Positions 48,606 to 58,066 are shown, counted from the stretch's first letter. The stretch: 64,000 bases of DNA from Lacticaseibacillus saniviri JCM 17471 = DSM 24301 (GCF_001311785.1 NZ_BBBX01000009.1:17119-81118); one strand, 5' to 3'. Notes: generated from the letters alone by a model not told the origin. Made by a program: numbers and translations.

Positions 48606-49426
48606 TTAATGCTTGACGTTCAGTTCCGTATAGGCAGCGTTTAACGTGTTATCAATGCTTACATCAGGTGCCATTTCGCCGACATCACCCGCATTTTGCA
48701 AATGAATTAAAAACTCAATGTTCCCTTCGCCACCCTTGATGGGACTGAAATCCAGTCCCAACACATTGTAGCCGTGTTCGAGGCTGAAATTCACGATCAT
48801 CTCGAGCACTTGACGGTGAACGGCAGGATCGCGCACGATGCCTTTTTGCCGACGTTTTCGGGGCCGGCCTCAAATTGTGGTTTGATCAATGCTACCGCAT
48901 GGCCACCCGCTTCAAGGATCGCCTTCAATGGTGGCAGAATCAGCTTCAATGAGATAAAGGAGACATCGGTCATCGCAAACTGGACGGGGCCCAATGTAAA
49001 GTCTTCGGGCTTTGAGTAACGGAAATTCACCCGTTCCATCACGATGACGCGAGGATCTTCGCGTAATTTCCAGGCCAGTTGATTATAGCCGACATCTAAG
49101 GCATAACTCTGCTTAGCTCCTTTTTGGAGGGCAACATCGGTAAAACCACCTGTTGAGGCACCGATATCGAGGACCGTTAAACCAGTCAGATCGATATCAA
49201 ATGCCTCTAATGCTTTCGCCAGTTTCAACCCACCTCGGCTCACGTAAGGCATGGTCTTACCCTTAACATGCAAAATCGAGGCATCATCAATTTTGACCCC
49301 TGGCTTATCAAGTCGTTCATTATTTTGATCGTACACTTCGCCGGCCATCACCGCGCGTTTTGCTTGTTCACGCGATAAAAATAAGCCTTGTTCGACGAGT
49401 AGGACGTCAACACGTTCTTTTTTCAA
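48606..49426 (-). CDS. tlyA: TlyA-family rRNA methyltransferase / hemolysin-like (frameshifted)
   Basis: 2'-O-methyltransferase family acting on rRNA. An N-terminal S4 RNA-binding domain (RVDVLLVEQGLFLSREQAKRAVMAGEVY) precedes an RrmJ-type SAM domain (VLDIGASTGGFTDVALQKGA, LDVGYNQLAWKLR, DVSFISLKLILPP, LIKPQFEAG). A base missing in the T5 run 48843-48847 splits off the last 70 residues; repair reads VGKKGIVRDPAVH. Repaired length is about 273 residues, normal. Downstream of ispA, as in most Firmicutes. Confidence 0.92.
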
Positions 49427-49440
49427 TAGCTTTCCTCACT

Positions 49441-50293
49441 TCAAATAATCCAAATTAAGTTCAATTCAGGTACAGGCCGGCTCACCTCGTGGAGTACTTG
49501 ATCCGCTGCTGTCACTTGCAGGGCGAGTGCTTCCTTCGCTCCGTCAAGCCCGAGCAGACGCACGAATGTGTTCTTCGCCTCTGCCTGATCTTTGTTGGCT
49601 GTCTTGCCCAATTCAGCCGTGGTGGCGGTGGCATCCAAGATATCATCTTTGATCTGGAACCCCAGCCCAAAAGCACCGGCAAAAACGCGCCAATGCTCGC
49701 TTATCTCGTTCACTGGCATCAACCGCGGCAAGCCCCATCTTCATTGCGGCCTGCAAGAGCGCACCTGTTTTCTCCTGGTGCAATTGGGTGAGTGCTGGCA
49801 GCGACAATTGTTGGTGTTCGCCCAACATGTCACGTACCTGCCCCGCCACCATGCCATGGCTGCCGGCGCCGACACTGAGCGCAGCTGTCATCTGTGCACG
49901 CACCGTATCGGGATAGTCACTGGTCGCAACCAAGGCGAACGCATCCGTTAAGAGTGCGTCACCGGCCAAAATCGCCATTGCCTCGCCAAATTGCTTGTGG
50001 CTCGTCGGTTTCCCGCGTCGCAAATCATCATTGTCCATAGCGGGTAGATCGTCATGAATCAATGAATAGGTGTGGACAAACTCGATAGCACTCGCTACGG
50101 GTAAGCCCGCTTCAAGCGAGTGATTGAAACTTGCAAGTACCGCCAAGAACAACCGTGGACGCAGACGCTTGCCACCCGCCAGTAGCGAATAACGCATCGC
50201 TTCTTGCAGGTTGGGCTGCTCAATTTGATCCAGGACTTGATTCATGTACGGAACAAATTCGGCGGTCATAAAGTCGACAACGCTACTTGGCAT
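49441..50293 (-). CDS. ispA: Farnesyl diphosphate synthase / polyprenyl synthetase (frameshifted)
   Basis: Condenses isopentenyl units to make FPP for undecaprenyl and other polyprenyl lipids. Visible: GGKRLRPRL, the first Asp-rich motif DDLPAMDND, GDALLTDAFAL, and after the break FGLGFQIKDDILD, the second Asp-rich motif. One extra base in 49681-49685 breaks it; removal reads ALARFAGAFGLGF. Ends close to NLIWII. ATG 50293 overlaps the xseB stop; no clear ribosome site, so an ATG at 50269 is possible. Confidence 0.92.
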
Positions 50294-50510
50294 CCGCTTT
50301 AGGGTCAAAGTCTACCGCTTGGCCATCCTCTGTCATCATCTGGGTTACCGTTGTTTCTGCTTGTTTCAAGGTTTGTTCGAGTTGCTTGCTCAATGTGATA
50401 CCGGTCTTGAACTGGGCGAGCGCCTCTTCAAGCGGCACATTGCCCTGCTCAAGATTGGTCACGATGCTTTCAAGCTGTGCCAGGTTTTCTTCAAATGTTG
50501 GTTTTGCCAT
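50283..50510 (-). CDS. xseB: Exodeoxyribonuclease VII small subunit
   Basis: 75 residues with [33 protein letters not shown], the family signature, forming the helical partner of XseA. The ATG at 50510 with GGAGGTACACC upstream is chosen; it overlaps the xseA 3' end by 20 bp. Ends DGQAVDFDPKADAK. Confidence 0.95.
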   Translation of the reverse strand: MAKPTFEENLAQLESIVTNLEQGNVPLEEALAQFKTGITLSKQLEQTLKQAETTVTQMMTEDGQAVDFDPKADAK

Positions 50511-51840
50511 GGTGTACCTCCAATATGTTGACTGCAACCGTCCCATCGGTCACGTGAATTGTGGCCTGCTGATCCGGTTTGAAGTCATCGGTCTGCTTTA
50601 ACATGTTCCCAGAATCATCCGTGACGTAGGTATACCCCCGTGCCAGAATCTTCAGGGGACTGAGATAATCCAGCGCCTCCACGGTTGCCTGAAACTGTTG
50701 GCGATTCGTGTTCAAGGTGCCGACCATCTGTTGATTGAGTTGTTGGGTTAAATAGGTTAGGTTTTGGCGCGCGAGTTGAATCCGCTGCTGCAGCGATTGC
50801 AGGTTCAATTGATTGCTGACCTGAGTCAACTGCCGCTGAGTGGTATTCAATTGGGCCGTTATCACCGCTTGTAGTCGCAGTTGTAGCTGATCCACCCGTT
50901 GTAAGTATTGGTCATACAGGCGTGATGGTTGCGTCAGAACCATTGAATTGCTGACCCGCTTGAGGCGCTCTTCTTGTTGCTTCAGGCGATTCTGCATCGC
51001 CGTTTGAATCCGCAATTGATCCTGATTGATTCGGTTCAATGCATCCGCCAAGGTGATCGGTGTGACCAGTTCTGCGGCTGCCGTTGGCGTGGCTGCCCGG
51101 CGATCTGCAACAAAGTCAGCGATAGTCGTGTCGGTTTCGTGGCCCACCGAACTGACAACGGGCATCGGCATGCTGGCTAAAGCACGCGCCACAATTTCTT
51201 CATTGAACGGCCAGAGGTCTTCAATTGAGCCACCGCCACGGCCGATAATCAGCGCGTCGTAATCGCCCGCTTCACGCACGCGATTGAGCTGACTGACAAT
51301 CGTTGCCGCCGCGGTATCCCCCTGCACTTGAGCGGGATAGAGCACAATCTGTGCCAATGGATAGCGGCGTGCCACCGTGGTCATAATATCTTGAATCACG
51401 GCCCCACTGGGACTAGTCACCACGGCAATTTTGCGCGGAAACATCGGCAGTGCGCGTTTGGGTTGATTGAACAGGCCTTCTTTTTCCAACTTGGCCTTCA
51501 ACTGTTCGAATGCCTGATAGAGTGCACCGACCCCATCCGGCGCCATCTCTTCGAGCACGATCTGGTAGTTACCAGAGGCTTCATAGAGGGTGACGCGGCC
51601 GACCGCCATCACCTTCATCCCCTCTTCGGGTTTGAACTTCAACGCATTAAAGGCATTCTTAAACATGACCACACTAATCTTGGCATGATCATCCTTCAGT
51701 GAGAAGTATTGATGCCCTGGACGTTGGCGGAAGTTCGAGATTTCACCCGTCAGATAAACTTTGGAGAGATAAGGGTCCAGATCGAATTTGCGTTTGAGAT
51801 ACTGCGTGAGTGCACTAACGGTGAGATAGGTTTCAGCCAT
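50491..51840 (-). CDS. xseA: Exodeoxyribonuclease VII large subunit
   Basis: Catalytic subunit degrading single-stranded DNA. 449 residues: OB fold ([45 protein letters not shown]), nuclease core with [38 protein letters not shown] and [28 protein letters not shown], and a long coiled coil to the C terminus. Its ATG overlaps the end of folD. Intact. Confidence 0.96.
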   Translation of the reverse strand: MAETYLTVSALTQYLKRKFDLDPYLSKVYLTGEISNFRQRPGHQYFSLKDDHAKISVVMFKNAFNALKFKPEEGMKVMAVGRVTLYEASGNYQIVLEEMAPDGVGALYQAFEQLKAKLEKEGLFNQPKRALPMFPRKIAVVTSPSGAVIQDIMTTVARRYPLAQIVLYPAQVQGDTAAATIVSQLNRVREAGDYDALIIGRGGGSIEDLWPFNEEIVARALASMPMPVVSSVGHETDTTIADFVADRRAATPTAAAELVTPITLADALNRINQDQLRIQTAMQNRLKQQEERLKRVSNSMVLTQPSRLYDQYLQRVDQLQLRLQAVITAQLNTTQRQLTQVSNQLNLQSLQQRIQLARQNLTYLTQQLNQQMVGTLNTNRQQFQATVEALDYLSPLKILARGYTYVTDDSGNMLKQTDDFKPDQQATIHVTDGTVAVNILEVHHGKTNI

Positions 51841-52684
51841 TGGCCCGCGCCTCGGCTAACGCCACTGTCTGAATCATCAGACTCGCGATTGTCATTGGGC
51901 CCACCCCGCCAGGAACCGGCGTGATGGCACTTGCAATCGGTGCGACGGCATCAAAATCGACGTCGCCGACCAATTTATTATTCTCATCGCGATCCATACC
52001 GACATCAATCACCACAGCACCCGGTTTAACCGCGGCAGCCGTAATCATCTTGGCCTGACCAGTCGCCACCACTAAGATGTCGGCCGTCTTGGTCAATTCA
52101 AAAAGATCTTTGGTGCGGCTGTGAGCGATGGTCACCGTGGCATGCTGATTCAACAACAGGGCTGCCATTGGCCGACCCACAATGTTTGAGCGACCCACAA
52201 TCACTGCCCGCTTGCCTTCGGGATCGATATCATATGCCTTCAATAGCTGCATGATGCCAAATGGCGTCGAGGCCACAATGCCGGGTTGGTTCGTCCAGAG
52301 CCGACCGACATTGACCGGATGAAAACCATCCACGTCCTTGTCGGGATTGATGGCATTGATAATCGCGGTTTCATCGATATGTGCCGGTAGTGGCAGCTGT
52401 ACCAAGATGCCATCAATTGTTGGCGTTTGGTTCAAGCGATTGATTTCATCAATTAAGGCCGTCTGCGAAATCGTATCCGGAAGCCGAATCACTTCCGAAT
52501 AGATACCCAGATCAGCGGCGCGACGTTCCTTGTTGCGCACATAAATGGCACTTGCGGAATCATCACCGACAAGAATCACTGCCAGCCCTGGTGTTGTGCC
52601 GCGTTCTTTCAACGCACGCACCCGATCCTGCAATTCCGTCATTAAGTTAGCTGCCGTTAATTTTCCATCAATTGTTACCGTCAT
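51833..52684 (-). CDS. folD: Methylenetetrahydrofolate dehydrogenase/cyclohydrolase FolD
   Basis: Interconverts methylene-THF and formyl-THF, feeding Fmt and purine synthesis. 283 residues with [25 protein letters not shown] (catalytic YVxxK), [39 protein letters not shown] and the C-terminal [15 protein letters not shown]. Follows the nusB terminator. Confidence 0.96.
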   Translation of the reverse strand: MTVTIDGKLTAANLMTELQDRVRALKERGTTPGLAVILVGDDSASAIYVRNKERRAADLGIYSEVIRLPDTISQTALIDEINRLNQTPTIDGILVQLPLPAHIDETAIINAINPDKDVDGFHPVNVGRLWTNQPGIVASTPFGIMQLLKAYDIDPEGKRAVIVGRSNIVGRPMAALLLNQHATVTIAHSRTKDLFELTKTADILVVATGQAKMITAAAVKPGAVVIDVGMDRDENNKLVGDVDFDAVAPIASAITPVPGGVGPMTIASLMIQTVALAEARANG

Positions 52685-52756
52685 TGTGTGGGCCCCCTTG
52701 AGTCAATCTACTGATGTAGTGTGTTTATCTGTCGTCAGTTTTGGTCTAAAAAAGCC

Positions 52757-52794
52757 AAAAAGGAGGAAACAAAATGTTTAGTTTTGCTTCCTCC
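52757..52794 (-). terminator. nusB terminator
   Basis: Stem GGAGGAAgCAAAAC/TTTTGtTTCCTCC with a 6-nt loop and T-run on the minus strand. It separates efp-asp23-nusB from folD-xseA. Confidence 0.87.
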
Positions 52795-52803
52795 CCGATA
52801 GTG

Positions 52804-53205
52804 TCACTTGTCGTCTGTGACAAAATGGGCCAAAATCCCATTCACAAACTTACCTGCTTGGTCATCACTGTATTTCTTAGCGAGATCAATCGCTTCATTG
52901 ATTGCTACGCGGTCTGGTAGGTCTGCTTCATTTTGAATTTCAAACAGGCCCAAACGAAGAACAATCAAATCGGGCTTGTTCAGCCGACTCAATTGCCAGT
53001 TTTTCTTCAAGTGTTCGCTGATCGCAGCATCGAGTGCCTCTTGATGACTGGTCACACCTTCGACCAACATCTCGAGATATTCGGATGGCGTTTGATCTTC
53101 GCCCAGCACGGTGGCATAGATATCCGCCTTATCCGCATCCGGATTACCGGCCAAGGCAAATAACACCTTAAACGCAACTTCGCGCGTTTCGTGTCTTCCT
53201 AGCAT
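52804..53205 (-). CDS. nusB: Transcription antitermination protein NusB
   Basis: Binds boxA with S10 in rRNA antitermination. 133 residues: GRHETREVAFKVLFAL, then PDLIVLRLGLFEIQ and RVAINEAIDLAKKYSDDQAGKFVNGILAHF, the hallmark helices. It begins one base after the asp23 stop. Confidence 0.95.
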   Translation of the reverse strand: MLGRHETREVAFKVLFALAGNPDADKADIYATVLGEDQTPSEYLEMLVEGVTSHQEALDAAISEHLKKNWQLSRLNKPDLIVLRLGLFEIQNEADLPDRVAINEAIDLAKKYSDDQAGKFVNGILAHFVTDDK

Positions 53206-53640
53206 CTATTCGTCATCCTCAGTTTCATCGTCGTCTTTAAATAAATCTTCTGGTGCAATCCGGTCTGCCTTTTCAGGAATCACGCCCACGACATGCACAT
53301 TGACTTCACTCAAGGTTAAGTCAGTCATGTATAAGAGCTGTTCCTGCAAACTGTTTTGCATGGCTAATGCCACCTTAGGCACAGAAACCCCGTAATTCAA
53401 ATAGACATAGACATCAGCGATTAACTTGTCGTCTTCAACGGTCAGGTTCACGCCCTTACCGCGATTTTCACGACCGAACCACTGATTAATTGAATTTGTT
53501 AGGGTGCCGCGCATTTGGTAGACGCCCTCAACTTGAACCGCGGCAATGCCTAAAATGACCTCCAAAACCTCAGGCACAATTTCAATGGTCCCTTGGGCAT
53601 CCGTTCTGTTTGCCAAAATAATATTTGTTTCTTCAGCCAT
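53206..53640 (-). CDS. Asp23/Gls24 family alkaline shock protein (YqhY-type)
   Basis: 144 residues, Asp23 fold: IEIVPEVLEVILGIAAVQVEGVYQM, then NLTVEDDKLIADVYVYLNYGVSVPKVALAMQNSL. The acidic C-terminal tail (PEDLFKDDDETEDDE) and the position before nusB mark it as YqhY-type, which in B. subtilis is linked to acetyl-CoA carboxylase control. Distinct from the fakA-linked paralogue at 33 kb. Confidence 0.93.
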   Translation of the reverse strand: MAEETNIILANRTDAQGTIEIVPEVLEVILGIAAVQVEGVYQMRGTLTNSINQWFGRENRGKGVNLTVEDDKLIADVYVYLNYGVSVPKVALAMQNSLQEQLLYMTDLTLSEVNVHVVGVIPEKADRIAPEDLFKDDDETEDDE

Positions 53641-53666
53641 AAAGACAACCTCCAGTTAGTTAAGCA

Positions 53667-54224
53667 TTAAGCACGAGAAATATATGAACCGTCAGTGGTG
53701 TTGATGGACAACACGTCACCGGCATTGATGAAGAATGGCACTTGAACAACAAGCCCAGTTTCCATTGTTGCAGGCTTGGAACCACCTGAAGAGGTATTCC
53801 CACGAATGCCAGGTTCTGTTTCAGTCACTTCAAGGTCAACTGTCTTTGGTACTTCGACCCCGAGTGTTTCGGCACCATGCATCATGATGGAAACAATCAT
53901 GTTTTCCTTCATATACTTTAATTCTTCACGAATGGATTCACCTGGTAAGGTTAATTGTTCGTAAGTATCAGTATCCATGAAGACATATGAATCGCCATCA
54001 GCATAGAGATATTGCATAGACTTGGTATCAATTTGGGCCCTTTCAACTTTTTCAGTTGAGCGGAAGGTCTTTTCTTGAACGGCACCAGTCCGTAAGTTCT
54101 TCAGGGTTGAACGCACAAAGGCGCTACCCTTACCTGGCTTCACATGTTGGAATTCAACAATCCGCCAAAGGTCGCCGTCGACCTCGATGGTTAAACCATT
54201 TTTAAAATCGTTCACTGAAATCAT
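53667..54224 (-). CDS. efp: Elongation factor P
   Basis: Rescues ribosomes stalled at polyproline. 185 residues in three barrel domains: [43 protein letters not shown] (the K32 loop) and the C-terminal [17 protein letters not shown]. The loop PGKGSAF is normal; Firmicutes modify it by 5-aminopentanolylation or not at all. Own promoter upstream, 86 bp after pepP. Confidence 0.97.
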   Translation of the reverse strand: MISVNDFKNGLTIEVDGDLWRIVEFQHVKPGKGSAFVRSTLKNLRTGAVQEKTFRSTEKVERAQIDTKSMQYLYADGDSYVFMDTDTYEQLTLPGESIREELKYMKENMIVSIMMHGAETLGVEVPKTVDLEVTETEPGIRGNTSSGGSKPATMETGLVVQVPFFINAGDVLSINTTDGSYISRA

Positions 54225-54260
54225 GAAGCATCCTCCAATATCGTTTCTAAACTACAACTA

Positions 54261-54289
54261 ACTATATCAAGCGTCAAAAACACTTGCAA
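54261..54289 (-). promoter_or_regulatory. efp promoter
   Basis: Minus strand: -35 TTGCAA (54284-54289), 17-bp spacer ending TGA, -10 TATAGT (54261-54266, extended). Confidence 0.65.
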
Positions 54290-54309
54290 GGAAATATCGA
54301 ACTTATCGA

Positions 54310-55374
54310 CTAAATTACCAGCAATTCACTAGGTGCTGCTGGGGTTAATTGGCGATTACCATCCGTCGTGACCAAGAAGTCGTCTTCGATACGAACGCCA
54401 CCCAAATCAGGCAAATAAATGCCCGGTTCGATGGTCTCCACATTGCCGACAACTTGCGGTGCATTCACATATGGCCGCCATGCCCCAGGCGCTTCATGAA
54501 TCGACAAGCCGATACCGTGGCCTGTACCGTGATTGTAATACTGACCAAAACCAGCAGCGACAATCACGTCGCGCACCGCGGTATCAAGGTCTCGCCCACT
54601 CACACCAGGCGCCAAGCTTGCCGCACCAGCGCGGTTGGCCTGATAAGCCACGCGATAAACTTCCTGCAGTTGTGCATCGGGCTGACCCACCGCAAAGGTC
54701 CGAGTGACATCGGCGGCATAGCCCTGATAACTGGCACCAAAGTCAAGCGTAATGACATCGCCCGCTTCGATCACCCGTTCAGTGGCCGCCCCATGGGGCA
54801 TTGCGCCACGAGCACCAGAAGCCACAATGGTTTCAAAGGCCAATCCGGTTGCACCTTGTTCTTGTAAGAAATAAGCCAGATGATTGGCAATATGGCGCTC
54901 GGTCATTCCTGGATACACCAGGTTCAGCACCTCATCATATCCCCGCATGGTGATATCAATGGCGCGCTGAATCAATTGCACTTCCGTATCCGACTTCACG
55001 GCACGCATGTCAGTGATCAACTGTTCATTGGGCACTAACGCTGCCTGCGTATGGTCAGCCAACGCCTGATACTGTTGATAGCGCATATCCGCAGCATCAA
55101 AGCCCACGCGTTTGAGCTTTTGATCATCGAGCACCTGACCCACTTTCGGAAACAAACCGTCCGTGTGCAGAACCACGCGCAATGCAGGTGCTTCCTGCGC
55201 CACCTGCGTCGTAAAGCGGCCATCGGTTATCAGCATCGCTTGACTGGCTGACACAATCAGGACACTTTCATCACCGGTAAAGCCGGTGAGATAGGTCAGA
55301 TTGACTGGATCAGTCACGATTAAGGCATCCAGCTGAGCGTCAGCTAATTTTGAAGCTAATTGTGCGACACGCAT
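54310..55374 (-). CDS. pepP: M24 family Xaa-Pro peptidase (PepP/PepQ-like)
   Basis: Metallopeptidase removing an N-terminal residue before proline; it complements PepX in peptide use. About 354 residues: creatinase N domain (LDALIVTDPVNLTYLTGF), catalytic domain with metal ligands in VITLDFGASYQGYAADVTRTFA, GTGHGIGLSIHEAPG, ETIEPGIYLPDLGGVRIEDDFLVT. The third ATG at 55374 is preferred, because AAAGG is then nine bases away. Substrate class (aminopeptidase P versus prolidase) is not certain. Located before efp, a standard arrangement. Confidence 0.88.
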   Translation of the reverse strand: MRVAQLASKLADAQLDALIVTDPVNLTYLTGFTGDESVLIVSASQAMLITDGRFTTQVAQEAPALRVVLHTDGLFPKVGQVLDDQKLKRVGFDAADMRYQQYQALADHTQAALVPNEQLITDMRAVKSDTEVQLIQRAIDITMRGYDEVLNLVYPGMTERHIANHLAYFLQEQGATGLAFETIVASGARGAMPHGAATERVIEAGDVITLDFGASYQGYAADVTRTFAVGQPDAQLQEVYRVAYQANRAGAASLAPGVSGRDLDTAVRDVIVAAGFGQYYNHGTGHGIGLSIHEAPGAWRPYVNAPQVVGNVETIEPGIYLPDLGGVRIEDDFLVTTDGNRQLTPAAPSELLVI

Positions 55375-55408
55375 TGCCATCATCCTTTCTTACCTCTCAC
55401 ATAACTAC

Positions 55409-55438
55409 AAAAAAGACGCCCCAGTCGGAGCGCCTTTT
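55409..55438 (-). terminator. rpmA operon terminator
   Basis: Stem AAAAGgCGCTCC/GGgGCGtCTTTTTT with a 4-nt loop, directly after rpmA on the minus strand. Confidence 0.88.
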
Positions 55439-55445
55439 CCGCGAT

Positions 55446-55736
55446 TTATTCAGCCTTAGCAGCTGGATAAACAGAAACTTGCTTCTTATCGCGACCTAAG
55501 CGTTCAAACTTAACAACGCCATCACTAGTTGCGAATAAAGTATCGTCGCCACCGCGGCCAACGTTAACACCTGGGTGAATCTTTGTACCGCGTTGACGGT
55601 AAAGAATGTTCCCAGCCTTAACGAATTGACCATCGGCACGCTTGCTCCCCAAACGACGGCCGGCAGAGTTCCGCCCGTTAGAAGTGGAACCGCCCCCCTT
55701 ATGGTGAGAGAAGAATTGTAAGTTCATCATTAACAT
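55446..55736 (-). CDS. rpmA: 50S ribosomal protein L27 with cleavable N-terminal extension
   Basis: L27 reaches into the peptidyl-transferase centre. The 96-residue precursor begins [17 protein letters not shown]: the Firmicutes extension (usual form LNLQFFA followed by the mature AHKKG) that Prp must cut after the Phe-Phe segment. The core has [35 protein letters not shown], followed by [16 protein letters not shown]. Prp is encoded 22 bp upstream. GGAGGTGT lies before the first ATG. Confidence 0.96.
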   Translation of the reverse strand: MLMMNLQFFSHHKGGGSTSNGRNSAGRRLGSKRADGQFVKAGNILYRQRGTKIHPGVNVGRGGDDTLFATSDGVVKFERLGRDKKQVSVYPAAKAE

Positions 55737-55758
55737 ATCCGTACACCTCCGTAAACAA

Positions 55759-56106
55759 TTAGTGTTGATTCGCCGTAGAGACCGTTAGATAAGCGCCATA
55801 TTGTTCTTCAATACTTTGGAGTGATAACAACAAATTCTCCAGCAAAATCTGGGTAATGTGTTGTTGTTCCCCAGTCAATGAGCCGCGATTAACAGCAAGG
55901 GCTAAATGCCCGCCGTTGACCTCATCCGCTTCGACATCAGGCGTAAACCCGGCCAACGCTTCAATCCCATTAACAGCACCGATAGAGACAGCAGAGACAG
56001 CAGAACAGACGATATCTTGACCATATTCACCCGCATCGGCATGACCGGAGAGCGTGAAATGATTGATGGCACCTGTGGTATCTCTGGTAATGACAGCTTT
56101 AATCAT
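55759..56106 (-). CDS. prp: Ribosomal-processing cysteine protease Prp
   Basis: Cleaves the N-terminal extension of L27. 115 residues with the catalytic pair in [20 protein letters not shown] (His 22 and Cys 34) and [10 protein letters not shown]. Always located between rplU and rpmA in Firmicutes, as here. Intact. Confidence 0.95.
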   Translation of the reverse strand: MIKAVITRDTTGAINHFTLSGHADAGEYGQDIVCSAVSAVSIGAVNGIEALAGFTPDVEADEVNGGHLALAVNRGSLTGEQQHITQILLENLLLSLQSIEEQYGAYLTVSTANQH

Positions 56107-56118
56107 AACTAACCTCGA

Positions 56119-56430
56119 TTAGGCATTAATTGCGTCAATAACAACCTTTGTATATGGTTGACGGTGACCCTTCTTTTGATGGCTGTGCTTCTTAGGCTTG
56201 TACTTGTAGGTAACAACCTTCTTTTCGCGCCCTTGCTTTTCAACCGTCCCAGTAACCGTAGCACCAGCGACTGTAGGTGTGCCGATCTTGGCATCACCTT
56301 CGCCACCAACTAAGATCACTTGATCAAAAGTAACTTTTTGGCCTGCTTCTACTTCGAGCTTTTCAACGTAAAGTGCTTCGCCTACTTCAGCCTTGTATTG
56401 CTTACCGCCAGTTTTAATAATTGCGTACAT
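56119..56430 (-). CDS. rplU: 50S ribosomal protein L21
   Basis: 103 residues: [40 protein letters not shown] and the basic end [21 protein letters not shown]. Start at ATG 56430 with GGAGGTGCACAAG upstream; an earlier in-frame ATG is rejected. First gene of rplU-prp-rpmA. Confidence 0.97.
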   Translation of the reverse strand: MYAIIKTGGKQYKAEVGEALYVEKLEVEAGQKVTFDQVILVGGEGDAKIGTPTVAGATVTGTVEKQGREKKVVTYKYKPKKHSHQKKGHRQPYTKVVIDAINA

Positions 56431-56543
56431 CTTGTGCACCTCCTGTTGCCCTAAGGCGAAATCCCCTGAGTACTCGCCGACTTAGGTGCTATGCTTCAAA
56501 ACCTAAGATCGAGCGGTTGCAGTCGTGGGGTGACAAATACAAC
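56431..56543 (-). promoter_or_regulatory. L21 leader RNA
   Basis: The leader contains a long hairpin, CTCGAtCTTAGGT paired with ACCTAAGtCGgcGAG, followed by a second segment (CAGGGG...CCTTAGGG) just before the ribosome site GGAGGTGC. This layout matches the ribosomal protein L21 leader known upstream of rplU in Firmicutes, which is thought to mediate autoregulation. Confidence 0.6.
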
Positions 56544-57192
56544 GTGATGATTGTATCAAAAATGAACCCGTGTGGCAAGCTACCTGGCAATAAAAAGTCA
56601 TTTAGCCGTTCGAGTCCCGGCGTGTGCACTTCTCCCAATGCCTTCAGCATCTTAGCCATGTATGGGGCGGAGTAAATCATGCCGCTATCCAACCACTGTC
56701 GAATAAACCCATATGCGAGGTCACCATATACTGAATCACCATTTCAATGGGTGGTTCACTGGTGACCGCCACAAGATCATTTTCAGCAGCAAACAACTTC
56801 AATAGTCGTTCAACTTCATGATCGATACGCGTACTGAATTGACCATCCAACGCCTGATCAATCAATAAGTAATCTTGGTGGCTCTCCGCCAAGAAAGCAA
56901 ACGTGCGCTCGAGATTCATGACCGGAAACGCATTGATTTCTGTGGTATATGTATAGGCGATCACGTGCTTAAAAAAAGCTTCCTGCAGTTCATTGCCCAC
57001 TTGATCGACAAATTCGTTTTTATCCGCGTAATGCAGATAGAAGGTGCTGCGGGTAATCCCAGCCTCACGTGTCAAGTCAGCCACACTGATCTGACTCATG
57101 TGCTGGGTTTGCAGCAGCGTCATTAGGGCCTGCCGCAGTTGTGTTTGCGTTTTTTGGATGCGAAAATCCCGATTTGCTTGGCTATGCCGCAT
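56489..57192 (-). CDS. TetR/AcrR family regulator (frameshifted, 3' end uncertain)
   Basis: An N-terminal helix-turn-helix domain, TQLRQALMTLLQTQHMSQISVADLTREAGITRSTFYLHYADKNEFVD, is clearly TetR-type. The ligand domain follows, with EPPIEMVIQYMVTSHMGLF. One missing base at 56700-56703 joins it to RQWLDSGMIYSAPYMAKMLKALG, typical of the TetR_C_7-like C terminus. Beyond that the open frame runs on to 56489 across the rplU promoter, so the true stop may be earlier (a stop would appear if the T5 run near 56558 had six). Start ATG 57192 with GAGGAG upstream. The target is unknown; the next gene upstream is a small membrane protein on the other strand. Confidence 0.75.
56550..56578 (-). promoter_or_regulatory. 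rplU operon promoter
   Basis: Minus strand: -35 TTGCCA (56573-56578), 17-bp spacer ending TGA, -10 TACAAT (56550-56555, extended). It lies inside the 3' end of the TetR reading frame. Confidence 0.72.
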
Positions 57193-57242
57193 CTGATCAC
57201 TCCTCAACATAATTTTCACTGTCCAATCAAGTAGGTTTCAGC

Positions 57243-57248
57243 TATACT
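57243..57248 (+). promoter_or_regulatory. Possible -10 for small membrane gene
   Basis: TATACT at 57243-57248; the -35 is weak. Transcription would begin about 57255, very close to the ribosome site GGAGG at 57256-57260. Confidence 0.4.
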
Positions 57249-57253
57249 TTTGC

Positions 57254-57502
57254 TTGGAGGTGGCTATCATTTTTCTGATCGATATCATCATTTTCTTAAC
57301 CACGGCAATTCTATTGGTTGTTTTAACAACCCAAATTAACGAACCACTCAATCTCGGCGTTGATGCACTTATCATCTTGATTCTGCTGGCCATCAGCAGT
57401 CAGTTCAACCAACTATTCAGCTGGTTCACAGCCATTTATTTCATTTGGATGGTGGCCGTTGTCGCCTTCTTGTACTGGTACCGGCAACATCTCAGACTAT
57501 AA
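57254..57502 (+). CDS. Small membrane protein, start uncertain
   Basis: Up to 82 residues, nearly all hydrophobic: two or three helices (IIFLIDIIIFLTTAILLVVL, ALIILILLAISS, FIWMVAVVAFLYWY). The frame opens with TTG (57254) or GTG (57260), but both lie in the ribosome site GGAGG itself. The only codon at normal spacing is ATT at 57269. Either a rare start is used or a base is wrong here. No family was recognised; divergent from the TetR gene, so possibly its target. Confidence 0.6.
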   Translation: MEVAIIFLIDIIIFLTTAILLVVLTTQINEPLNLGVDALIILILLAISSQFNQLFSWFTAIYFIWMVAVVAFLYWYRQHLRL

Positions 57503-57516
57503 GTGTGTAATTCAAA

Positions 57517-57560
57517 GGCGCTGCGACAAAACATTATGTTTTGTTCGCAGCGTCTTTTTT
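57517..57560. terminator. Terminator after small membrane protein
   Basis: Stem CGCTGCGAcAAAACAT/ATGTTTTgTTCGCAGCG and a T6 tail on the plus strand; it may also end the minus-strand gene at 57589. Confidence 0.9.
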
Positions 57561-57588
57561 GTGGTGCATGCTGATAACTTAGTGCTGA

Positions 57589-57837
57589 TTAGCCGCGCTT
57601 GTTGGCATCCACTTCATAGCGAACGACATCGCGGAATTGATACACTTGACCATCATAAGCGGTGACACTGCCCTGCTTATTGCGTAATTGCAAGAGTAAA
57701 GCATCGTGATTCATTTCCTTACCTGCTGAGATATCAACGGGAACTTCAACCGTCGTGCCATCAGTGAAGGTAATGTAAAAGTATTCAAGCTTAGTCTGTT
57801 GCTTCTTGATCATTTGTTTCAATGTTTTCTTCTTCAT
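57589..57837 (-). CDS. Small hypothetical protein
   Basis: 82 residues: Lys-rich start (MKKKTLKQMIKKQQTKLE) followed by what looks like a small beta barrel (YFYITFTDGTTVEVPVDI, TAYDGQVYQFRDVVRYEV). No family was recognised. Own consensus promoter upstream (57890-57918). A weak purine-rich ribosome site precedes the ATG. Confidence 0.7.
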   Translation of the reverse strand: MKKKTLKQMIKKQQTKLEYFYITFTDGTTVEVPVDISAGKEMNHDALLLQLRNKQGSVTAYDGQVYQFRDVVRYEVDANKRG

Positions 57838-57889
57838 ATCAACTCATCACTCACTTTAACTCTAATTTATGAAACCTATTCCATGAATT

Positions 57890-57918
57890 AGTGTAGCGAG
57901 AAAGTGCCGCCTAGTCAA
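57890..57918 (-). promoter_or_regulatory. Promoter of the 57.6-kb hypothetical gene
   Basis: Minus strand: -35 TTGACT (57913-57918), 17-bp spacer, -10 TACACT (57890-57895). The 302-bp gap 57838-58140 also holds a hairpin and a plus-strand promoter, and no gene. Confidence 0.65.
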
Positions 57919-57992
57919 AAAATTTATCAATACATGACTCAAACCGTGATATCTGTCAGCGCGCATTCGCGCATACCGCACCCGCAACCAAC

Positions 57993-58028
57993 AAAAACGG
58001 TGACCAACCATCACTGGTTTAGTCACCG
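57993..58028 (-). terminator. Orphan terminator-like hairpin
   Basis: Stem CGGTGAC/GTCACCG (57998-58004, 58022-58028) with inner AACC/GGTT and T5 on the minus strand. No minus-strand gene lies directly upstream of it; it may insulate the promoter at 57.9 kb from antisense transcription. Confidence 0.6.
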
Positions 58029-58037
58029 CTAAAGCTG

Positions 58038-58066
58038 TTGCCCCTGCCAAGGACTTTCAGTATACC
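58038..58066 (+). promoter_or_regulatory. Promoter of the 58.1-kb hypothetical gene
   Basis: -35 TTGCCC (58038-58043), 17-bp spacer, -10 TATACC (58061-58066). Confidence 0.55.

Noticed and set aside
32836..53640. Two Asp23 genes as a recent duplication
   Set aside because: The two proteins are divergent and sit in their standard, separate contexts (fakA and nusB), so both are ancestral paralogues.
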